Shown here one piece after another: positions 53,642 through 61,748 of a DNA stretch of 64,000 nucleotides. The stretch lies in the IMG/VR virus record IMGVR_UViG_3300045996_002966, positions 1-64,000 of that record; one strand, 5' to 3'. This DNA comes from a virus. The notes below the pieces were generated by a model. The model was not told the DNA's origin. It worked only from the letters and a program-made list of their open reading frames with translations, and did not search any database. The position numbers and the translations under genes were made by a program. Position 1 is the first letter of the stretch; each line of letters starts with the position of its first letter.

Positions 53642-55049
53642 GCGGCGCTCCGGGCGCGGCAGGCAGCATGCCGAGGGGTGGGCCCTCGGCTTCCGCCGCT
53701 TCCAGCTCCTCGTCGACATCCACGTCGCCGGAGATGACCCCGCGGCGCTGCATCTCGTGAAGCGTGGTTTCCTTCGTGATCAGGCCCTGACCGCGTAGCG
53801 CGAGGACCATCTGCGCCGAGGCATCGGAAAGCGTGGCCACGCCGAAGTCTTTGAACAGCGCGAGGTGCCCGCCGTCCTTCGCCCCGAGGTACTCGGCCGT
53901 AAACTGCAGACATTCATCGATGGCGTCCTCCATGTTCTCGATGATCCGCTGAAGATCGCTCTTGTTGCCCTCCGCATCGGTGAAGGCCTCCGTCGCGCTG
54001 CGCTCGCCGGGCTTGACCACCAGCAGCTCGGCTCCCGTCTGGACCATCTGCTGCTCGAGGTCTTTGAGGCTCTCGCGCCCCGCCCCGATGGCCGCACCGC
54101 TGTGCTCCACGTACTTGGCATCGGCGCCCATCGGCAGGTTGAAGGTCAGGTTGGCGGCAACGGTTTTCTTCTTCGCGCCCGGAGCTTCCTCCTCCGCCCC
54201 GATGATCGCCAGGATTGGCACACGGGCGACGTGAAGGATGTTGTCTTGGTCCGATTGGCTCTGGTAGTGCTTGACGTTGAGGTGGGCTAGGTCCAGGAGC
54301 GGGGAGCGGCCCTGCATGAAGCCGGTCTCCTCGCCGAAAAAGGCCACAAACGGAATCTCCTGCTTGCCGCCGGTGCGGATCATCGGCCCCGCGTCAATCT
54401 GGACGTACTCGGTCGGCTTGTCCTTGACCTCCTCGAACAAGCGGAACCTGCCGGGCTCGAGGACGCGGACCCGCTTGACCCGGCGCACGCCGAATTCCCC
54501 GTCGGGTACCTCGGCCTCCTCCGCCAGGCGCAGCATCGTGAGGCGCTGCACCCCAGTCTCCGACTTCTCGCTGCGCCAGCCCAGGATCTGGTGATGCTTG
54601 ATCCACACCCAGTAGGGCCGGGCGCCGGCTGCCTGCTCGTCGGCCTTAGTGCGTAGCTCGGTGCCGCGGCGGGTGTAGTCGATGAAGACACCAGCCAGGC
54701 CAAAGGCCAGGGCCTCGCGACACACGCGCTGGGTGAAGACGTGGACACTCGAACCTTGTTGGTCGATGTTGGGCAGCAGCTTCTCGATCTCAGGTGGCAC
54801 CTTCTCGTCGGGTGTGATCTGCTTGGAGAAGGGCTTGCCGCTCATCACGTTGATGGTGCGACGAAACGCAGGGTAGAGGACCGCGCCGGCGAGCCGACTC
54901 GCGTAGTTCTCATCGACCTCGCCCGGCCAGCGAGGTAGCAGGGCCTGGGCCACCGCCCGCATACCCCTCGTACCGCCCATCAGGGGCTCGATCAAGTCCC
55001 AGTCCTGCTGCATGCCCAGGACCTCGGACGACTTCTCATGGACCTTCAT
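53556..55049 (-). CDS. Portal protein (DUF4055, 497 aa)
   Basis: The sequence from VLYPAFRRTINVMSGKPFSK through FTQRVCREALAFGLAGVFID to FVAFFGEETGFMQGRSPLLD fits the DUF4055 portal family. The C-terminal 50 residues are Pro/Ala-rich (PGAPPRGPNASTPGRPAPPP). It forms the dodecameric DNA channel at the capsid vertex. The C-terminus overlaps the antisense moron gene and may have been altered by the insertion. Gene order portal-MuF-scaffold-capsid is conserved. Confidence 0.88.
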   Translation of the reverse strand: MKVHEKSSEVLGMQQDWDLIEPLMGGTRGMRAVAQALLPRWPGEVDENYASRLAGAVLYPAFRRTINVMSGKPFSKQITPDEKVPPEIEKLLPNIDQQGSSVHVFTQRVCREALAFGLAGVFIDYTRRGTELRTKADEQAAGARPYWVWIKHHQILGWRSEKSETGVQRLTMLRLAEEAEVPDGEFGVRRVKRVRVLEPGRFRLFEEVKDKPTEYVQIDAGPMIRTGGKQEIPFVAFFGEETGFMQGRSPLLDLAHLNVKHYQSQSDQDNILHVARVPILAIIGAEEEAPGAKKKTVAANLTFNLPMGADAKYVEHSGAAIGAGRESLKDLEQQMVQTGAELLVVKPGERSATEAFTDAEGNKSDLQRIIENMEDAIDECLQFTAEYLGAKDGGHLALFKDFGVATLSDASAQMVLALRGQGLITKETTLHEMQRRGVISGDVDVDEELEAAEAEGPPLGMLPAAPGAPPRGPNASTPGRPAPPPSGPAPAPPAPPR

Positions 55050-55239
55050 TGCGGGGCTCCTGGTGGGTGTGCATCAAGGCGTCGACCAGGGTAGCTTCCA
55101 CGGCTTCCATGACCGCAATGCGCTCATCGGCCTCGTCCTGCGTCAGCTGGCCCGCGCGCACAGCGCAGGGGAGCACCCGACGACGGTGGCAGACCTCGGC
55201 GTGAACCGCGGCGATCTGGGTGGGATAGTCGATGATCAT
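55036..55239 (-). CDS. Small phage protein (67 aa)
   Basis: The product MIIDYPTQIAAVHAEVCHRR contains the common phage pattern ending QLTQDEADERIAVMEAVEAT (helical, 'EA.ERI..MEAI'), found next to portal or terminase genes in many phages. Its function is not established. It overlaps the portal start. Confidence 0.65.
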   Translation of the reverse strand: MIIDYPTQIAAVHAEVCHRRRVLPCAVRAGQLTQDEADERIAVMEAVEATLVDALMHTHQEPRNEGP

Positions 55240-55442
55240 TGGAACCTCTCAATTCTTACCTGACCGTAGACCCGCTCTTCCAAGGGCGCGGTCTGCGACT
55301 CATTGAGCTGTATGCGACCTTCGGCGTTGGTAACCAGCTGGACCACGTAGCCTTCCTCGTCATCTGCCTCGATGGCAAACTGCGCTTCGTGGCCGTCGAG
55401 GAAGACGTGGGCCCGGTCACCATTCGCTACCGATACTTTCAT
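55236..55442 (-). CDS. Small hypothetical protein (68 aa)
   Basis: ATG 55442 lies at the stop of the terminase gene (GTGATGA). The product is beta-rich and acidic (KVSVANGDRAHVFLDGHEAQ; YVVQLVTNAEGRIQLNES). It overlaps the next gene by 4 bases. Unknown function. Confidence 0.6.
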   Translation of the reverse strand: MKVSVANGDRAHVFLDGHEAQFAIEADDEEGYVVQLVTNAEGRIQLNESQTAPLEERVYGQVRIERFQ

Positions 55443-56713
55443 CACACCACCAGGGGCGTTGCTTCTGCGACGCGTTTAACGATCGGGTAGCGCTTGACGA
55501 GGAAGTAGCCACCAGCATCGTTGATGTGGTCCAGGCCTCCTTCCTTGTCCGGTTCCCCGTTCTTGTCGTAGGGCTGCTGCTCGAGGGCCGCGGTGTACTC
55601 AGGGCAACGATCGGTGTTGACCTTCAAGCGACGCTGGCCCTTCTGGTTGAGGATCATGCCGTTGACCGCGTTGACCCGATCCTTGATCCTGGGGTTAGCG
55701 TCGTTGACCCGGATGGTAAAGCCGGCCTGCCTCAGGATGCTGAGGTCGGACTCGCTGGCCTTCTTGGTGCTAGTGCTCTTGGCACTGGCATCGGGATAGA
55801 TGACCACTGGGTGGCCACGATCCACGTACCGCTCCTTGAGAATCTGGGCCATGGTCGGCGTGTCCCGAACCTTGGTCAGCTCCTCGAGGGCCATGGGCAG
55901 GTCGTTCCTCACGGCGAAGACCACAGCCGCCATCTTCATCACGTTGAAGTCCATCCCGATGTGGAGCGCTTCGTAGGGCAGGATCTCCTGGGAGGTGTGA
56001 TTCAGCACCCGGTCAAAGTCGGGGTAGACCGAGCCACTCGCCATGTTGACGAAGTCGCCCAGGATGTAGGCGCGGACCAGGTGCGGCGGATAGGTCTCGT
56101 AAAGGCCATCGATGTAGTCGTCGGGCAGGAACGGGTTGCTCTGCGTCGCCGCCTTGACCATCGTGTAGCTGGGGCTTGGGTTCTTGCCCCATTTGCTGTA
56201 CACGAACTTGAAGCCCTCGGGCGTGGAGTAGACCGAGACCCGGTTAACTGGGTTGACCATACCGAGGGGCTTCTGGCGGTTTCGCGCGATGATCTTCTGC
56301 CAGACCAGCGTGGCCTGCTCCTTCTTCAACGTGTCCAGCTCGTCGACGTGGGCGCGATAGCTCTCGTAACCCACGATCCTGGACGGGTTCTCCAAGGTCC
56401 GCAGCACGAAGTCACCGCACTGAGGACTCGACACGTAGATGATGTTTTCTTGCTTGTTGTGCTTGTACCGCAGTCCGTGGGCCTCGAGCATGGCGCTTAG
56501 CCGTGGCGTGAGGATCAGGCGAACGAGGTCATAGGTCGGTTCGTAGAGCGCGATGAGCGCGTATGGCGAGGCAAGCGCATCGCGGAAGGCACAATCAAGG
56601 AGGGTCTGGGTCTTACCGCTGCCGTAGCCGCCGAGGAACAACGGGTACTTGCCCTGGTCGGTGTAGAACCGAGCCTGGGGCTCGGTCATCTGGAGCGTGA
56701 TGGTGCGACTCAC
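55442..56713 (-). CDS. Terminase large subunit (423 aa)
   Basis: GTG 56713 overlaps the small-subunit stop. The ATPase domain has Walker A GGYGSGKT (28-35) and Walker B HVDELDT (about 122-128). The nuclease domain shows HIGMDFNVMKMAAVVFAVRN (Asp near 248), YPDASAK (about 320) and DHINDAGGYFLVKRYP. It translocates DNA into the prohead and cuts concatemers. It is complete and followed by the usual small genes before the portal. Confidence 0.93.
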   Translation of the reverse strand: MSRTITLQMTEPQARFYTDQGKYPLFLGGYGSGKTQTLLDCAFRDALASPYALIALYEPTYDLVRLILTPRLSAMLEAHGLRYKHNKQENIIYVSSPQCGDFVLRTLENPSRIVGYESYRAHVDELDTLKKEQATLVWQKIIARNRQKPLGMVNPVNRVSVYSTPEGFKFVYSKWGKNPSPSYTMVKAATQSNPFLPDDYIDGLYETYPPHLVRAYILGDFVNMASGSVYPDFDRVLNHTSQEILPYEALHIGMDFNVMKMAAVVFAVRNDLPMALEELTKVRDTPTMAQILKERYVDRGHPVVIYPDASAKSTSTKKASESDLSILRQAGFTIRVNDANPRIKDRVNAVNGMILNQKGQRRLKVNTDRCPEYTAALEQQPYDKNGEPDKEGGLDHINDAGGYFLVKRYPIVKRVAEATPLVV

Positions 56714-57219
56714 GCGTCGTCTGCCTCGAGGTCGTCAACCGGGTTCAAACTCTCGACCTTGCCGCCCACCACCTCGACCACGATCCTGCCGATCGGCGGG
56801 GTGTCGTCCGGGTTTAGGCCCTTCGCGCTGCGGTCCAGGTCGTGCTGCAGCTTGGTCATGCTCTCGAGGCGTGCAACCAGACGATCGAACTGGTTGTGAA
56901 AGTCGGCACGACGAAACTTCTTCTTGCGCAAGAGGTTGCCCACCTGCTTCCCGGTCTTGGTGGTGTAGACCTCCTCAACGATCTCCTCCAGCTCCTGCGT
57001 GGTCATATCCCCGTCGGTCACCATCTGGCGAGCTTCGGCCACGAGCATGCGCCTGAGGCGAATGCGAATGATTTCGATCTCAGATGAGAGGTCGTTCCAG
57101 AGGTGCTGCTCGGCGAAGGCAACCTCCTCCTTCGTGAAGAGGTTGGACCAGACCGAGGTGCGGAAGTTGTTGCGCGTGCCCTTCGGCGGCCCGCCATTTT
57201 CAGGAAGCTCTCGAGCCAT
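56710..57219 (-). CDS. Terminase small subunit (169 aa)
   Basis: I chose ATG 57219 (MARELPENGGPPKGTRNNFR...); an upstream TTG at 57252 extends it by 11 residues. Neither has a clear SD. The protein is helical, with a basic N-terminus and acidic C-terminus, and lies directly upstream of the large subunit with a 4-base overlap, the position of the small subunit. It would recognise the packaging site. Family assignment comes from context and composition. Confidence 0.7.
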   Translation of the reverse strand: MARELPENGGPPKGTRNNFRTSVWSNLFTKEEVAFAEQHLWNDLSSEIEIIRIRLRRMLVAEARQMVTDGDMTTQELEEIVEEVYTTKTGKQVGNLLRKKKFRRADFHNQFDRLVARLESMTKLQHDLDRSAKGLNPDDTPPIGRIVVEVVGGKVESLNPVDDLEADDA

Positions 57220-57629
57220 GGGAATTTGCACTGCGAAATTAGGGATTGCCAAATTCTACCATGGAACGAGATTCACTTGCGTTCAACTGTGGGTGCAGCA
57301 CAAAGAACTTCGTGCGAAGGGTGCGCAATCAACACGGGCACCAATGGGCGGTGAACTCGAGTGCACGTAGCCGCGAAGGGCTAAGCACAAGGCTGTTTCA
57401 GATTTTACTTTGTTTCAGATTCCTATATTTACTATAGGGGAAAAAGTAGTAGAAGGTATAAATATATAAGGGTTTATAACAGTTTATATATATAAGGAGG
57501 TAGGGATCTCTGTACCAGAGTAGATTCTGAAACACGGCTTAAGTCCTTGAATTCATTAAAAAAATTCTTTGACCTACCAACTTCTATCTGCTTCTGAATC
57601 TGAAAATGAGCCGATTTTGTGTCGTTGAT

Positions 57630-57662
57630 TCACCAATAAATCACCAATAAATCACCAATATT
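57630..57662 (+). repeat. Three 11-bp iterons
   Basis: TCACCAATAAA (57630-57640), TCACCAATAAA (57641-57651) and TCACCAATATT (57652-57662) lie in direct tandem with an 11-bp period, one helical turn apart, so a protein could bind all on one DNA face. Confidence 0.8.
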
Positions 57663-57742
57663 TGGCCTGTTTTTGCCTATTTTTTAGGCAATTTTCGCCC
57701 CATTTCGGCCTTTTTGGTGCCAAATATTGGTGATTTATTGGT
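57643..57742. repeat. 23-bp perfect inverted repeat around a 54-base centre
   Basis: Left arm 57643-57665 (starts ACCAATAAATC, ends CAATATTTGG) and right arm 57720-57742 (starts CCAAATATTGG, ends TTTATTGGT) are exact reverse complements. The centre holds a smaller hairpin GCCTA/TAGGC (57675-57679 with 57685-57689). A cruciform or a symmetric initiator binding site is expected. Confidence 0.85.
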
Positions 57743-57821
57743 CCTTTTCGGCCCCGTTCCGAGTTCATTGTGAAGCCTGTTTCACTCATTACACGATTTC
57801 AAGGCCCTCTGAAGTTTGCTA

Positions 57822-57849
57822 TTGGACAGCCCTGGAAATTAAGTATTAA
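57822..57849 (+). promoter_or_regulatory. Possible promoter for the replication genes
   Basis: TTGGAC (57822-57827), 16 bases, TATTAA (57844-57849), about 45 bases before the gene at 57894. It differs from the TTTACA family and is only a moderate match to a sigma-70 promoter. Confidence 0.35.
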
Positions 57850-57893
57850 TATCCTTTTCCCTGATTCCGAATAACTGAATAAGAGACGAGGCG

Positions 57894-58388
57894 ATGACGA
57901 CAAAGGCTAAGGTAATTCCCCTAAAGCCACCGAGCGCGCAGTTCGAAGACCTAAGCGAGGAGGACGCCAACGAGCTGATCCTCGGGCTCTACGTAATCTA
58001 TAAGACCATCGACTCGAGGCGCAAGGCTCTCGAGCTGGCCAGATCCTGGTTCGCGGGGCAAGGCGTAAGGCTGGTACGCAACAGCACGCTGCCCAACGCG
58101 ATTCAGGAAACCGTGCAGCACCTGCGCTACCAGAAGAAGAAGGGTCAGTACGTGGTACGCTGGCGAAGCGGCGGCTACCAGGTCTTCAACACGCTGGCCG
58201 AGGTCGCCGAGGCTTTGCACCTCGGGCTCTATCAGCTGCGCAACGACTTCGTCGGTCAGACGAAGATCGACCTCGCCGGTATCACCGACGAGCACGGAAA
58301 CCCTGAGATAGTTACCCTCGAGCTGGTTCCATTTGACCAACTCACCGAACACCTGCGCCTGTTGGAATTAGAAGACGCGCAGGGTTGA
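57894..58388 (+). CDS. Hypothetical protein beside the origin (164 aa)
   Basis: The product starts MTTKAKVIPLKPPSAQFEDL and has a helical and basic central region (SRRKALELARSWFAGQGVRL; YQKKKGQYVVRWRSGGYQVF). The first gene to the right of the origin region, before the primase-helicase gene, is often an initiator or origin-binding protein. I see no helix-turn-helix I can assert. Its origin role is inferred from position. Confidence 0.6.
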   Translation: MTTKAKVIPLKPPSAQFEDLSEEDANELILGLYVIYKTIDSRRKALELARSWFAGQGVRLVRNSTLPNAIQETVQHLRYQKKKGQYVVRWRSGGYQVFNTLAEVAEALHLGLYQLRNDFVGQTKIDLAGITDEHGNPEIVTLELVPFDQLTEHLRLLELEDAQG

Positions 58389-58392
58389 GCTG

Positions 58393-58408
58393 GTCGGGCT
58401 TTCCCGAC
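58393..58408 (+). terminator. GTCGGG/CCCGAC hairpin
   Basis: A perfect 6-bp stem (58393-58398 with 58403-58408) and CTTT loop just after the stop. No U-tract follows; the SD of the primase gene begins 14 bases later. Possibly an mRNA spacer hairpin. Confidence 0.4.
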
Positions 58409-58437
58409 TGGTTATGCCGTAAGGGAGGTTGGAAAAA

Positions 58438-60639
58438 TTGGTTAAGAAGTCCAACGTGAGCCAGATCGACGATTACAAGGTGGGGAGGTTAGCAGAGGAA
58501 AAGCTTGATTCTTCCGGTCTCGACCTAGCCGATGCGAAGCAGCTACACATCGACATTCTCTCCTCCTCCCAAGCGAGTCCGCTGCTGCCCGAGGCGCTAC
58601 GCGAGAAGAACAAGCGGGGCGTTCTCAAGTTCACCTACCACACGATCGAGGGTAAGCCCCTCATCGACAAGGCCACGAAGGCTCCCTACTACCGGGTTCG
58701 CCTGCTGGGCGATGATGATGCGGCTGCCGCCCCAGCCGTCCCACAGGGCGCCTTCGGTTCGGTTCCCATCGAGACCAAGAAGCGGCGCCCGGCGCGCTAC
58801 TTCCAGCCCGCCAAGAGCCTGCCGCATCCTTACTTCCCCACCAACCTCACCGAGCTGATCTACCTCGTCGATGGCGAGTGGCAGCAGCGCGACGTCACCT
58901 GGTCCGACCTTGCCCAGGATCCCGACCTGCCCGTCATCCTCACCGAGGGCGAGCTGAAGGCGGCGAAGGCCTGCGCGATGGGGTACGCAACGATCGGGCT
59001 GGGAGGCGTGCACGCCTGGAAGTCGGGCCCGCACGGGATTCCGTTTCTGCCCGAGCTGGAGGATTTCCTCTGGCATTCACGCCGCGTCTACATCTGCTTC
59101 GACTCCGACGTGATGACCAAGCCCGCGGTGGCGGAGGCCCTGGAACAACTCTCGGGTGAGCTGGTCGATCGCGGCGCGGACGTCTTCATCGTGCTACTGC
59201 CTCCCATCTACGCCGAGGGCGCGGAGGATAAGAAGCAAGCGCCGAAGACGGGGCTCGATGACTTCTTCGTTCACGTGCCGGGTGCGGAGGAGCAGTTCCG
59301 CTACCTGCTGCAGGAAGCTCAGCACTTCGGCCTCGCGCGCCCGCTGTTCGAGCTCAACCACAAGTATGTCTACGTCGCCGACAAGCACTTCATCCTCAAC
59401 CTGAAGAACCTCTCCATCGCCAGCCCCGCACAGTTTCGCGACACCGAGGGCAACGTGAGCGTGGTGATCCCGTCGGTCAAGCAGGGCAAGGTCAGCTATG
59501 AGAAGCAGGCGGCCCCGGCCCAGTGGCTGCGCTGGCCCTTGCGAGGCTCGGTCGAGGGGCTGGTCTATCGGCCCTGCCCGCCCGGCTCCGAGCTGCGCTT
59601 CGTCGAGGGCAGGTACAACACCTGGCGGGGCTACGGCTGCGAGCCCAAGCCGGGCGACGTGGGTCCGTTCCTGAAGCTCATCGACCACATCTTCACCGAC
59701 GCCGACCCCGGCGCGAAGGAGTGGTTTCTACGCTGGCTGGCCTACCCGCTGCAGAAGCCCTCCAAGATGCTGACCGCCGCGGTGCTCTGGGGCATCGAGC
59801 AGGGTACGGGGAAATCCGTGATTGGCAACCTGATGGGGCAAATCTACGGGGAGAACTTCTCGGCCATCAACCAGTCGCAGCTCCACTCAACCTTCAACCC
59901 CTGGGCCCACAACAAGCAGTTCATCATGGGCGAGGAGATTACCGGGGCCGGAGATAAGCGCTCTGACGCCAACGTGCTGAAGGATCTGATTAGCGGCAAG
60001 CGGGTGTGGGTCAACCAGAAGAATGTCTCGCAGTATCAGATCGACAATTATATCAACTTCCTCTTCACCTCTAACCACCCCGACGCCTTCTACCTCGAGG
60101 ACAAGGACCGGCGCTATTTCATCCACCACGTGACCGTCGGCCCACTGCCGGCTTCGTTCTACCAGGGTGAGCTGCGCAAGTGGGAGGACGCGGGCGGCGT
60201 GTCTCACCTGTTCGACTACCTGCTGCGCCTGGACCTGAAGGGCATGCACCACGACGATCGGGCCCTGGAGACCGAGGCGAAGCGGCAGATGATCGAGGAC
60301 GTGCGTAGTGAGCTCTCCCTGTGGGTCAGCGAGCTGCGGAACAACCCGGATTCGGTCCTGAGGCTGGGCGAGGTGATCCACCCGGCCGAGCTGTTCACGA
60401 GCGCGCAGCTGCTGTCCTTCTACCAGACGCAGCACGACCTGACGGGGACGACGACCAACGCAATGGGGCGCGAGTTGAAGCGCGCCGGCTTTACGCAGGT
60501 GCTAAGGGGCTCACCGATCCGAACCCAGGACGGGCTGCAGAATCGCTACTTCGTGATCCGTAATCCCGAGAGGTGGGTAAAGGCGACGATGGGACAAATC
60601 ACCTCTCACCTGAATCAATTCGTCAGCCGTAAAAAGTAG
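58438..60639 (+). CDS. Bifunctional primase / SF3 helicase (DUF3854 + DUF5906 type)
   Basis: AGGGAGG (58422-58428) fits the TTG at 58438, not the TTG at 58429; no ATG lies nearby. The protein (733 aa) begins with an N-terminal part whose TOPRIM-like region contains LTEGELKAAKACAMGYATIG and YICFDSD (about residues 165-235). It ends with an SF3-type helicase core: Walker A EQGTGKSVIGN (about 451-461), FIMGEEITGAGDKRSDANVL, and LFTSNHPDAF (sensor). This is the replicative primase/helicase of the phage, and its location next to the candidate origin fits. TTG starts often mean restrained translation. Confidence 0.85.
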   Translation: MVKKSNVSQIDDYKVGRLAEEKLDSSGLDLADAKQLHIDILSSSQASPLLPEALREKNKRGVLKFTYHTIEGKPLIDKATKAPYYRVRLLGDDDAAAAPAVPQGAFGSVPIETKKRRPARYFQPAKSLPHPYFPTNLTELIYLVDGEWQQRDVTWSDLAQDPDLPVILTEGELKAAKACAMGYATIGLGGVHAWKSGPHGIPFLPELEDFLWHSRRVYICFDSDVMTKPAVAEALEQLSGELVDRGADVFIVLLPPIYAEGAEDKKQAPKTGLDDFFVHVPGAEEQFRYLLQEAQHFGLARPLFELNHKYVYVADKHFILNLKNLSIASPAQFRDTEGNVSVVIPSVKQGKVSYEKQAAPAQWLRWPLRGSVEGLVYRPCPPGSELRFVEGRYNTWRGYGCEPKPGDVGPFLKLIDHIFTDADPGAKEWFLRWLAYPLQKPSKMLTAAVLWGIEQGTGKSVIGNLMGQIYGENFSAINQSQLHSTFNPWAHNKQFIMGEEITGAGDKRSDANVLKDLISGKRVWVNQKNVSQYQIDNYINFLFTSNHPDAFYLEDKDRRYFIHHVTVGPLPASFYQGELRKWEDAGGVSHLFDYLLRLDLKGMHHDDRALETEAKRQMIEDVRSELSLWVSELRNNPDSVLRLGEVIHPAELFTSAQLLSFYQTQHDLTGTTTNAMGRELKRAGFTQVLRGSPIRTQDGLQNRYFVIRNPERWVKATMGQITSHLNQFVSRKK

Positions 60640-60640
60640 G

Positions 60641-60669
60641 TTTACAGTAATCAGCTTTCAGGTTAACTT
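60641..60669 (+). promoter_or_regulatory. Promoter P12 for the tRNA (TTTACA-17-TAACTT)
   Basis: -35 TTTACA at 60641-60646 and -10 TAACTT at 60664-60669. It starts 2 bases after the primase stop. The predicted start at about 60676 is 3 bases before the tRNA acceptor stem, so the tRNA would be almost leaderless. Confidence 0.6.
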
Positions 60670-60678
60670 AGCAGTAAG

Positions 60679-60753
60679 CGCGCGGTAGCTCAGTTGGCAG
60701 AGCGGCCAGGTCTGGCACCTAGCAGGGCGTGGGTTCGACTCCCACCCGCGCGT
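60679..60753 (+). tRNA. tRNA gene, tentatively Pro(UGG), atypical
   Basis: The 7-bp acceptor CGCGCGG/CCGCGCG, D-arm GCTC...GAGC and T-arm GTGGG-TTCGACT-CCCAC are clear. C1-G72 is a tRNA-Pro feature. The anticodon arm is odd: a 6-bp stem GCCAGG/CCTAGC with one C.A mismatch, and loop TCTGGCA centred on TGG with C at position 33 instead of U. CCA is not encoded (TCCT follows). tRNA-Ala(GGC) is the alternative reading. Confidence 0.7.
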
Positions 60754-60779
60754 CCTAACCAAAGCCCAAGGAGATTTAC

Positions 60780-61007
60780 ATGAGACTGCAGAAAATCACG
60801 TTCCCCGGCCGCCCCGACCTCACCCGCTTCGCCGGTAGCCAGAAGGATGCGAGCGCCACCCGTCGCGAGCTGGCCGACACCTTCAACGTGGGAGTCCGCT
60901 CAGGCGTGATCGAGCAAATCGAGGTCAACAGCAACAAGGAGGGTCTGCTCGACTTCCTCAACCAAGCCTTGGAGGAGGCCGCCAGCGGCGCCAAAGCGAG
61001 CGCCTGA
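60780..61007 (+). CDS. Small protein (75 aa) next to the tRNA
   Basis: CCCAAGGAGATTTACA precedes ATG 60780. The product begins MRLQKITFPGRPDLTRFAGS, with a helical, acidic C-terminal half (SNKEGLLDFLNQALEEAASG). No family recognised. Co-transcribed with the tRNA or read through from it. Confidence 0.6.
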   Translation: MRLQKITFPGRPDLTRFAGSQKDASATRRELADTFNVGVRSGVIEQIEVNSNKEGLLDFLNQALEEAASGAKASA

Positions 61008-61062
61008 GTCCTTACCCTACCCCAACGCCGCCAACCCCATGGCGCCCCCAAGGAGAACCCTC

Positions 61063-61434
61063 ATGAGCGTAATCTGCGAGATGAAGCCTACCCCGCCGGG
61101 TGAGAGGGGCTTAACTCACACGTACCGCGTTTATCAGGCCCTGCTGAACACCCAGCAGGATTTCATGAACGTCGCCCAGCTGGTGAAGGCTACCGGCTCG
61201 AACTTCAACCAGGTCTCGGCAGCCCTGTTCTCGCTGCGCAAGTTCCAGGCGGTCGATGTGGTGATCGAGAACGACGGCGTAGGCTGGTGGTTCGCGACGC
61301 CCGAGACCGACCTTCGCTCGCGCCACGTCCAAGAGCGCAGGGTGGAGGAGCCGGGGCACCGGAGGCTTCGCGGCGGTCCACGTCGTGGGCGTGCCAAGGT
61401 CATTCAAATCAAACGCAGCGGAGAAGTAGAATGA
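61063..61434 (+). CDS. Putative winged-helix protein (123 aa)
   Basis: AAGGAGAACCCTC fits ATG 61063. Residues about 20-75 (VYQALLNTQQDFMNVAQLVK, SNFNQVSAALFSLRKFQAVD) have the helix-turn-helix-like order of a winged-helix domain, and the C-terminus is very basic (RRVEEPGHRRLRGGPRRGRA). A DNA-binding role, for example in transcription control, is inferred. Its stop overlaps the next ATG. Confidence 0.6.
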   Translation: MSVICEMKPTPPGERGLTHTYRVYQALLNTQQDFMNVAQLVKATGSNFNQVSAALFSLRKFQAVDVVIENDGVGWWFATPETDLRSRHVQERRVEEPGHRRLRGGPRRGRAKVIQIKRSGEVE

Positions 61435-61748
61435 AAAGACCCACCCAATACCTTCCCCCGCGTAGCGTGGTGGTAGGCGACCTCGCGTTTCTGGTGGTTA
61501 CCGTCGTGCTCGGGGATCGGCTGATGGTCCCGCTGACCTCGATCAACGTGATAACCCGAGTGCCTATGTCCGATGTTGAGGAGGCGGGTCTGCTCACCGA
61601 GGAGATAGTGGAGCAGCTGGTGGCCGAGTCGGGCTTGACAGAGGGCGAGCGGACTACCCTGATGAAACTCAAGGACGGGGTACCAATCGTGCTCTGCGAC
61701 ACGCCGGATGACATCCTCAGCGCGATCGCCGAGGCGCGGCGACCATGA
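61431..61748 (+). CDS. Hypothetical protein (105 aa)
   Basis: ATG 61431 overlaps the end of the previous gene. The product starts MKRPTQYLPPRSVVVGDLAF, with a hydrophobic strand region and acidic C-terminal half (LLTEEIVEQLVAESGLTEGE). No family recognised. Confidence 0.6.
   Translation: MKRPTQYLPPRSVVVGDLAFLVVTVVLGDRLMVPLTSINVITRVPMSDVEEAGLLTEEIVEQLVAESGLTEGERTTLMKLKDGVPIVLCDTPDDILSAIAEARRP

Larger units (their letters stand above)
57220..57893. other. AT-rich non-coding region, candidate replication origin and divergent promoters
   Basis: This 670-base region separates the leftward head genes from the rightward replication genes. It holds an A/T-rich core (about 57405-57500, ATAAATATATAAGGG and GTTTATATATATAAGG) and direct repeats TGTTTCAGATT at 57394-57404 and 57411-57421, with inverted relatives near 57523 and 57596. 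It also has the CTCTG/CAGAG mini-hairpin near 57508-57520, 11-bp iterons and a long dyad (listed separately). No gene is visible. The replication protein gene lies just downstream. Confidence 0.65.

Noticed and set aside
55526-56500. A 324-codon plus-strand frame opposite the terminase
   Set aside because: Shadow of the large terminase gene with no promoter or domain signal.
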